Assembly: GCA_949752795.1 (NCBI GenBank) | Contig: OX457068.1 | Coordinates: forward strand, 62,685,582 to 62,749,581 | Direction: 5' to 3' | DNA length: 64,000 nt | Source: Hyperoodon ampullatus | Taxonomy: Eukaryota; Chordata; Mammalia; Artiodactyla; Ziphiidae | Part shown: one piece after another, positions 55,858-64,000 of the stretch | Position numbering within the stretch: position 1 is the first letter of the stretch | Layout of the letters: the number at the start of each line of letters is the position of its first letter | Made by a program: the position numbers and the translations under genes | Notes under the pieces: generated by a model | Databases searched by the model: none | The model's input: only the letters and a program-made list of their open reading frames with translations | Told to the model about the DNA's origin: nothing

Positions 55858-56412
55858 AGAAATTAAGTTTTGAACCTAGTCCCTTATTGAATTCTCTCAT
55901 TGTTCTAATACTTTTTCAGTTGAATCTCTTGGCTTTTCCAGGTATGTAACTATTTCACATGCAAATAATGATAAATTTACTTCCTCCTTATCAATTTTGG
56001 TTCTTCTAATTTTTTTCTCAGGAAGTACTATCATACCAACGTGGTAACGGTAGTAACAGCAAAAGTTTTAGTAATTGTTGATGTGTAATGAACTATCCCA
56101 AATGGCATAAAACAATCATGGATTCTGTGGGTGAGAAATCTGGGCGGGACACCGTGAGCATTTTTCATCTTTGCTCCTTACTATCTGGAGCCTCAAGTTG
56201 GGAAGATTTAAAGGCTGGGAGAGCTGAGAGGTAGAATCACCAGAGGTGCCTTCAGTCACTGGCCTGACAGTTTTTGCTGGCTTTGGGCTGGGTCTCAAGC
56301 TGTCAGCCTCTGGCTAAAACACTTACACATGACTTCTCTGTGTGGTCTCTTCATGATGGCTGGTTTGGGCTTCTTTCCAATATGATAGCTGGGTTTTAAG
56401 AGTGAACATTTT

Positions 56413-56709
56413 GGGATTCCCTGGTGGCGCGGTGGTTGGGAATCCGCCTGCCAATGCAGGGGACACGGGTTCGCTCCCTGGTCCGGGAAGATCCCACATG
56501 CCGTGGAGCAACTAAGCCTGAGCTCTAGAGCCTGCGGCGAGCCACAACCACTGAAGCCTGCGCGCCTAGATCCCATGCTCTGCAGCAAGAGAACCCACTG
56601 CAATGAGAAGCCCGTGCACCACAACGAAGAGTAGCCCCCGCTCACCGCAGCTAGAGAAAGCCCGTGTGCAGCAATGAAGACCCAGCACAGCCAAAAAAAA
56701 TAAAAATAA
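56413..56709 (+). mobile_element. CHR SINE, long form
   Basis: GGGATTCCCTGGTGGCGCGG head; AAGAGTGAACATTTT on both sides. Confidence 0.94.
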
Positions 56710-57099
56710 AAAGAGTGAACATTTTAACAGAGCAAGCAGAAGTGTAATAGCATTCTTATGATCAACTTTGAATGTCACAAAGCCTCACTTCCATCATTAC
56801 TGTATCAAAAGTCCACCCGCAGAGTCAAGAGAAAGGGACATAGACTCCCTAGCCAGTGGGTGGATTGTCAGGATTACATTCTAAGAGGAGCATGTGGGAT
56901 GGAAGATATCACTGGGGTCGTCTTTGGAAAATACAACATGCCAAAAGGAACAGCTTTGCTGTGTTGCTGAGTTGAGTGGAGATGCTTCTACTAAAGGGGC
57001 TTTACCTTTAAGCCTGGGTTCAGATTTATTTATTAACATGTCAAGGAAGTCCCTCTATTCTGAAATTATTGAGTTTTTAAAAAATAAATAATAGATGGT

Positions 57100-58380
57100 G
57101 AATTTTTTCAAATGCTTTTTCAGCATCTATCAAGAGGCAGGAAAATAAGGTAAAAATGAGTGAGGTTGTGGTTGCTCCGTTTGAGGCAGGTCTGCAGTTC
57201 ATCCATTCATTCAGTATGTGTCTGAGCACTTACTGTGTGCCAGACACTTTGCTAGACCCTAGGATGAAACACCGAATTCAAACAGAAGTGGTTCCCAGCC
57301 CTCATGAAGTTTATAGCCGAAACGATCCAGATCCAATTAACTGCCTGATCTGGTTTTTGTGCCAGCAAGCACAGAAAAAGGTGTCCCCTTCTACTCTCCT
57401 ACCCTAATCCCAAACAAACTCAGTAACCGGATCAGCAATTCTCTCATTCCTGTGACAGGAATCTCTTGTCTGGATTGTTTGAAGGACATTGGGTATTTAC
57501 ATATATAATTTTGGCCACCAGGGGGCAGTCGTATTCTAAAAATACTTTCAAAGGCGAAGAAAAGGGACAAACCCATTCCTTGAAAGGCCAGCCCTGGGGT
57601 TCTGGGGCCAGAGTCAAAAATCACGTGGTGGGATTCACTCCAACGGGGACACAGCACAGCACTGTCCCACTTCAGGCCTGCAGATTGCACCAATTTGTCA
57701 TGAGGCCTTGGCGCCTTGAGTGGAGGATGATGTAATGAAACCTGACCCAGGTTGTTAAGAAGTAGATCAGAGGGTCGCCCAAACCAAACACTTCAGAGGA
57801 AGTTAACTGCACAGGAACCCCTGGAGGGAGGGGCCTAGAGCACCTCCCACCCCCATCACCTTTCAAGGCCTCCCTGAAGAGTGAGCATTTACTGAGCACT
57901 ATCTATTCAGCTGCCCGGTCTGTATCGGGCGGGAGAAAAGCAGACGTTCTGGCTACAAAGCAAGGCCTCGCTTGCACAGCATCATGAGAGAGGAGTAAGG
58001 ACAGCCGGAGCCAAACAGAGTCCAGTAAGGAGTCCCCCACCGCGGCCCCCGGAGAAGCACACAGAGCACCCAGGCCCCCAGCTTCTCCAGGGGCAGCATG
58101 AGCCCTCACCCTTGGGGTCCTGCCAGCATAGCTGTGCTTCCAGGAGCTCCAACTCTTCTCTGTTCTCTCTGTAGCCTAGGGTGAGGCATCTATTTCCAGT
58201 GTATTGATTTGTCTTATTTTGGTTTTTGCTTGTGTCCAAAGTGGTTTATCAAAGCCCCACCTCCCCTCCCCATCTGGGGCTGGAGCAGCTTTGGGAACAG
58301 AGAAGCAGGAGAGACTCTCAGGCTCCTTCCCCACCCAGCCTCCCCCTGTTAGCAAGGCTGTTGCCCCAGAATCATAGCCC
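57100..58380. other. Intergenic, mostly unique, one L2-like piece
   Basis: 57190-57320 resembles an L2 3' segment (CTGAGCACTTACTGTGTGCC). The rest is unassigned; GC-rich open frames near 58.0 kb have no recognisable product. Confidence 0.5.
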
Positions 58381-58389
58381 TGCCCCTCC

Positions 58390-58935
58390 CTCGAATAGAA
58401 ACCAATTGCTCTTATCTAAGTTTTAGGAAAAAGCTTCGAAGAAAAAAAAACAGTTCGAACAAACTGGGCCCCAAATGGCGGAATAACTATAGCTCTTTGT
58501 AATACATTAGCAACTAAATGACACACCCACAGGTGCTGTGACAATTGACAGTTGCCATGACAACTACTGGAAAAGCCCATACCAGGGCTGAAAAGGAGAG
58601 TTGTATCAGTACCAGGTCCAAATCACACCCTTGTTCTCAGATAATTCATTACTAGTCCTCCCACTCTTTCCAAATCCCTCCCTTTTACTTAATCCTGCTA
58701 TACTGTATATTTGGTGTCTCTGCCCTAACTGGGTTGAGAAGTTGATTTCTGAACTAGGTTCCTGCCTCTCAATTCTTTGGCCATTGAATAAAGCTTGTGC
58801 TATTCCAGTCTTAGCGTCAGTGTTGTTATCGGCTGCACAAATTTGATTGGAAAAAGAACCTCCCTGGTTGAGACAAGGGGTCTCAGCCTGGGCTGGGACC
58901 CCAGAGCAGGTCCAGTGAACCAATTTGGTAACACC
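58390..58935 (+). mobile_element. Probable LTR of an old endogenous retrovirus
   Basis: A TACTGTATATTT-type AT box, AATAAA at 58787-58792 and a downstream GC-rich R/U5-like stretch with CGGCTGCACAAATTTGATTG. No retroviral coding sequence is attached. Ends not defined exactly; family not assigned. Confidence 0.5.
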
Positions 58936-59439
58936 CCCACCCCAAGTCAATGAATGCAGAGCCCACTTGAATGAGAAGAAGGAAAAAGGAGGAAAATAGT
59001 TAATATCTTAAAAATATTCTCCATCCACAGGGTTGTGAGAATGCACAAGTCTTAGCCCAAATCTGGTGTGAGCAAGAACTCAATGAGTATTAGTTATTAG
59101 ATGTCTACAATCCCTTACTGGAATTTCTGAAGCCCCAAAGCTCTAAAAACCTAAAACTCTTTCATAATTCATTTGGCAAATCCCAATCTGACCTGAACTT
59201 ATTTTGTGGCAAAACTGCGTCTGAACCACCATTCAGCTAATTTTGATCTACATGTACCACTTGGTGTGAGTAGTCATGTTTCACTGCAGAAATCTACAGT
59301 GTTTGATTAGAGTCCTGTCCCAGACTGCACCATGGGTGTTTTGAGTCTAAGGTGTGGCTGATTGTCTTTTTAAAATCTGGAACAGTCTGAATCCTGAAAC
59401 ATAACTGGCCCCTGAAACCTGTTTCTGTATGAAACCTAG

Positions 59440-60125
59440 GTTCTATATCTTATTTCTGCTTTTATCTAGCTATGTGACATGTGATGTGGTGACCCTAAGC
59501 TCCATGTCTCCTGCATTTATTCCTGCCCTGTAAGATCCATGCCCTTTGAGTGTGGGCAGGACCTGTGACTTGCTTCTAACTAATAGAATATGGCAAAGGT
59601 GAAGAGATTTTGAGGATGTAATTAAGATCCCAAATCAGTTGATTTTTATTTAATCAAAGAGGAAATGATCCTAAGTGGGCCCGACTTAATCAGGTAAAAG
59701 CTTTAAAAGAGGGACTGGGCCCTCCCTGGGACCAAGACTCTCTCACGTGTTGGCTTTGAAGAACTTGCCATGCTGTGAGAGGGCCTATGGAGAGGCCATT
59801 GGCGAAGAACTGTGGGCAGATTTTAGTCGCTGAGAGCACTTGGCTGACTACCAGCAAGAAAAAAAAGACCTCAGTTCTGCAGCAGCAGGCCGAGGAAGTC
59901 CGCCAATAGCCTGAGGGAGCTTGGAAACATCTTTGCCCGCTTGAGACGCTGATGAGATGGCAGCCCAGTTGATACCTTGATTGCAACATATCAGAACTCC
60001 GAAGCAGAGGACCCAGCTAAGTCACGCTCAGACTCCTGACCTATGGAAACTGAGCTAGTAAGTGTGTGTTGTCTTCATCCACCAGATCGTGGCTGTTGGT
60101 TATGCAACACGGAGAACTAGCACAT
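59440..60125 (+). mobile_element. Old LTR-like repeat, probably MaLR
   Basis: TTGCTTCTAACTAATAGAAT and ATGGCAAAGGTGA near the left and a TTATGCAACACGGAGAACTA end fit a mammalian LTR family. Tentative. Confidence 0.45.
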
Positions 60126-62205
60126 TAGAGACAGTCCTTAACCTCCATGAGCCCCAGCTGCTCATCTGCAAACTGGGGAAATGGGTAGACTTAAGGTCAC
60201 ACCTAGGAGTCTTTCCGGCTGTAGCTTTTGGAGGCTCTCTGAGATGCTGGGTGCTTTGGTTTGGGCAGAAGGGGTAATGGTCCTTTAGTGGGTGAGCAGA
60301 TGTGAGGCAGGGGGCTGTGGGTTCCAAAACAATGCACAGGCAGAGAAAATGCAGACAGCTGAGGACTCCCCCTGAGTCCCTGGTGACCCACCTGCCAGGC
60401 TGGACACTGCCCACAGCTGGCACCACTCCTGGCTACAGAGGCAATCGTCTTTCAAAAGCAGGAAAAACAAACATCCTCTTTTCCCTGCTCTGTAAGGGAA
60501 GCTCCAACACGCTGGACACTGCCCCATCTCTATCAGTTTAGTAAGGGCAAAAGTCCATCCCCAGCAATCTTCATCTCAAGACACCTAAAGCTCTTGGGCT
60601 GGTGGCCTCAGGACGGGGAACTCGCAGGGAGCTGAGTCAGGGAGGGCGTCAGGTTTCCTGTGAGTTCTTGGCAAACCTCTGAAAAGGATAAGCTTTTACT
60701 TCTGTGTTCTCCCACTGAGCCCACTGGCCATGTGTCCCTGCTTTCCACACTCCCGCCTCCTGTCACAGGGGCCGCAGACTACCAACATGCCCCAGAGGTG
60801 GAGCAGCAGCCTTCCCTCCTGCAAAGACTCCCTCAGACACAGCTGACACTCTCATTTCACTGGCTGAAGCAATGGTCCCTTATTAAATTCCTTGGGGGAT
60901 GACCTCATTAAGCCTTGTTATGGGTCACTTCTATTTTAGGGAGAATAAATTTCCTGGAATCTTTCTATGGACATCTAGTTAATTGAAACCTGAAGTAGGG
61001 GTCGGGGGAAGGGTGGGCACGAGTGAGGAGGTGGAGGAAGCCTGAAAGGGTGAGGAGTGGGGAGCTGGTTGGAAGGAGGACGCAGGGGGTACATATGAGG
61101 GGAAACGATAAGGAGGAAGACACAGGCCGAGAAGGGGGAGGGAATACAAAACAAGCATCCACTGCAGCCTGATCTGCTGAGATAGCCTCCTAGCTGCTTC
61201 GCAGGCCTCCGCACTCAACCCTGCCCAGACACGTGAGTCCAGACCAGCGTGATACGATAAGGGCCTAGGCCAGGATATGGCAACAGAGATGGAAAAGAAG
61301 GAGATATGAGAGAACTTGGAAACAAATTTGATATAGGGCTGGAGGAGAGGAAAGAACCCAAGATGACCTTGAAAGATCCCTGCAGAATGGGGAGAGGTGC
61401 CAGAGTACAAGCCCAGTAGAGGCCTCAAGTCAATGCCAAGTTCAGGGCTCTATTGTTTGAAGAATCCCTCTTCACCCACTTTTGAAAAAGCGACATTTCC
61501 TGTCTCCAGTCTTCTGGCTCTTCAGCCATTCATGCATGCGTGCAGCTAACGTGAATTCAGTACTTACCAGATTGGACCCAGGCTGAGGACTGGGCAATGC
61601 AAATGTAAACAAACATACTTCTTAGGCCAAGTGACTTGAGTCCATTTAGAGCAGTTAGCGACTCAGAATCTCTTTTACTTCAATTCCCTTTTCAAACAGT
61701 TGTGCTGATCCTTAGGATAGGTGCCGCAGAGAAGCGGATATAAAGAGGGAAGAAAGTTTTGTGTTGGACACCTTAAAGTCAAGTGAACTTGTGATATGTG
61801 ATAGTGCTGGAAGACAGGTGACCACTAATTAATTGTGTGGCTCTTGGCTGGACTCCAACCAGGCCTGGGTTCTTTCATCTGTAAAAGGAGGGAGTATGGT
61901 TAGATGATTTCTGAAAACTCTCCTACCTTTGTTTTATGCTTTGTTCTTGATGTGAAAGAGTTATGAAAAGTTTGGTTTCTACATAGATGTGATGTAGTCC
62001 TTTATTTCAGAAAACAAGAATAATGTGAGCACCCACAGAGGGATGTGGGGTGTGACCTGGAACGCTGTTCCTCACTCCGGTGCGTCCATATGGAGGCGGC
62101 TTCATTTGAGCCGCAGTCCTGGTGTCGCTCTTCGGAAGAAAGACATCTGACAGCAAAGTTTGAGAGAAGGACCTGAGCATGCTCTGCTAAAACCAGCTGT
62201 GTATC
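60125..62205. other. Intergenic, mostly unique
   Basis: MIR-like pieces at about 60130-60190 (CTCATCTGCAAACTGGGGAA) and 61830-61925 (TTTCATCTGTAAAAGGAGGG), an L2-like trace near 61530-61620, and a purine-rich stretch at 61000-61150. No gene recognised. Confidence 0.5.
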
Positions 62206-62207
62206 TG

Positions 62208-62575
62208 TTATGGGCTGAATTGTGTTCCCCCCGAATCCATATGTTGAAGCTCTAACTCCCAGGACTTCAGAATGTGACTGTATTTGGAAATAGGGCCTTT
62301 AAAGAGATAATTCAGTTAAAACGGGGTTGTTGGGTTGGGTCCTAATGTACTATGATTGGTGTCCTTGTAAGAAGAGATTAGGACACAGACAATACAGACT
62401 GAGGGGTGACCATGTGAAGACACAGCAGGGAGGAGGCCAACTGTAAGCCTCAGAAGAAACCGAACTGACACCTTGATCTTGGAATTCTAGACTCTAGAAC
62501 TATGAGGAAATGCATTTCTGTTAAGTCACCAATCTATGGTACTTCATTATGGCAGTCCCAGTGAATTAATATATC
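62208..62575 (+). mobile_element. MaLR-type LTR (MLT1/MST-like)
   Basis: TGTTATGGGCTGAATTGTGT, CCATATGTTGAAGCTCTAAC and GAAGACACAGCAGGGAGGAG follow the MaLR LTR consensus as I recall it. No internal genes. Confidence 0.8.
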
Positions 62576-62815
62576 ACTCTAGGGCCTGCCCCACTGCAGA
62601 GACGGTATATTCTGGGTTGCTCACCAGGCAGTAAATCCACTACTTGGGGGAAGGGCTGAGGTTGTCCAGTCTGTCGACAGGGGCCATGACATACCATGAA
62701 GTCCGTGGGGCCTGCACATTTAAACCGTGTCCTCCAATCTAGATTTTATTTATCATAAAGTTGACACTTAAATGTTCACCTGTTGCCTGTGTCTTATTTC
62801 TCAATTGGTTCCAAA

Positions 62816-63035
62816 CTTTTTTTTTTTTTTTTTTTTTTTTTTGCGGTACGCGGGCCTCCCACTGCTGTGGCCTCTCCCGTTGCGGAGCACAGGCTCCGGA
62901 CGCGCAGGCCCAGCGGCCATGGCGCACGGGCCCAGCCGCTCCGCGGCATGTGGGATCCCCCCAGACCGGGGCACGAACCCGCGTCCCCTGCATCGGCAGG
63001 TGGACTCCCAACCACTGCGCCACCAGGGAAGCCCC
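62816..63035 (-). mobile_element. CHR-1-like SINE
   Basis: Long poly(T), inverted 205-bp type, TGGTTCCAAACTTTT on both sides. A third copy of the target follows at about 63059-63072. Confidence 0.95.
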
Positions 63036-63610
63036 TGGTTCCAAACTTTTATGTTTTTTTGGTTCCAAACTTGAGGAGAGGGAGAGAGAGGGTTGTTTAT
63101 TGCACCTCCATCCCCGACCCTAGCAAGAAAAAAAAGAAAGAAAAAACCATCTCAGACCATGTTACAGATAAGTCTTCCCTGGGGATTTTGTTCTTTTTTC
63201 TAAATTCCTTTTTCACTGTTGCCCTCATCACTCCCGAATGAGCATTCTGACTCCGGCCGGGCCCACTCATTCCCAGAATGGCTTGGCTCTTTTTGATTCC
63301 ATTGTGACATCTGCCTAGAAGCCTTTCCTCCTCTTGTCTATGCTGCAAATTCTCTTCATACTCAGAGTCTTGGTTCAGAGTTCTCCTCCCAGGTGTGTCC
63401 TCCCTGGGTACAGGCCAAGTTTGCAGCTTCCTGGTCTCAGCTCCTATTATGACTCTGTGTGCACATTCCCATTATGTTGTCACATGCTCCTAATGTTAGG
63501 TGATACTGGAAGGGCTGTACCTAGAAGGGCTTCTGTGTCTTGTGTCCTCAGTGCTAGCACGGTGCTTGGCTGCAAAGCATGTGTGCATGAAGTGCTGGAG
63601 AATGAATGAG
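63036..63610. other. Intergenic, nothing recognised
   Basis: Unassigned unique sequence. Confidence 0.5.
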
Positions 63611-63617
63611 TGGCAGG

Positions 63618-63975
63618 ATTTTTTTTTTTTAATAAATTTATTTATTTATTTTTGGCTGTGTTGGGTCTTCACTGCTGCGTGCGGGCTTTCTCTAGTTGCT
63701 GTGAGCGGGAGCTACTCTTCATTGCAGTGCGTGTGCTTCTTATTGCAGTGGCTTCTCTTGTTGCAGAGTACGGGCTCTAGGCTCATGGGCTTCAGTAGTT
63801 GTGGCACATGGGCTCAGTCTTTGTGGCTCGCGGGCTCTAGAGCGCAGGCTCAGTAGTTGTGGCGCACGGGGTTAGTAGCTCCACGGCATGTGGGATCTTC
63901 CCAGACCAGGACTCGAACCTATGTCCCCTGCATTGGCAGGCGGATTCTTAACCACTGCGTCACCAGGGAAGTCCC
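63618..63975 (-). mobile_element. CHR SINE, long form, antisense
   Basis: (ATTT)n tail, TTTGGCTGTGTTGGGTCTTC, head TCACCAGGGAAGTCCC; CAGGAT on both sides. Confidence 0.93.
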
Positions 63976-64000
63976 AGGATGCTGTTTTGACATATTAATT

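Noticed and set aside
57400..58430. Open frames of about 60-100 codons between 57.4 and 58.4 kb
   Set aside because: No family resemblance and no splice or conservation evidence; likely chance in moderately GC-rich DNA.

Overview
This window is ordinary nuclear DNA of a mammal, almost certainly a cetacean. About forty copies of CHR-type SINEs (tRNA-derived, head box reading like TTCCCTGGTGGCGCAGTGGTT) lie in both orientations among L1, MIR, L2, Tigger1 and LTR debris. CHR elements belong to cetaceans, hippos and ruminants, and the many nearly identical copies of the roughly 205-bp CHR-1-like form point to a whale or dolphin. There are no operons, CRISPR arrays or bacterial features.

Layout. 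1-2705: decayed sense L1 (ORF2 plus 3' tail) in what should be intron 1 of PSTPIP2. 7776-7808: first coding exon of PSTPIP2 (minus strand) in a CpG island; the rest of that gene lies beyond the left edge. 14525-23910 (minus): ATP5F1A, the mitochondrial F1 ATP synthase alpha subunit, complete in 12 coding exons that join to 553 codons plus stop, with GT-AG junctions throughout. 26578-42680 (plus): HAUS1, an augmin subunit, complete in 9 coding exons joining to 278 codons plus stop. ATP5F1A and HAUS1 are divergent, with start codons about 2.7 kb apart and a separate GC-rich promoter each. I recall the same order, PSTPIP2 - ATP5F1A - HAUS1, on human chromosome 18q21. 42.7-64 kb: gene-poor, repeat-rich DNA with no gene I can recognise, apart from one unassigned coding-like stretch at 48.0-48.6 kb.

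The three genes do not form a pathway: ATP5F1A makes the catalytic head of mitochondrial ATP synthase, HAUS1 acts in spindle microtubule branching, and PSTPIP2 is an F-BAR membrane/actin adaptor. Most of the structure that remains is transposon stratigraphy: serial SINE insertions at one target, nested target-site duplications, an inverted SINE pair in an ATP5F1A intron, and a Tigger1 inside an older L1 in HAUS1 intron 2. I found no convincing undescribed biological system. The best leads are a phase-compatible exon-like ORF in HAUS1 intron 2 (29865-30022), the coding-like fragment at 48036-48568 and the inverted SINE pair.
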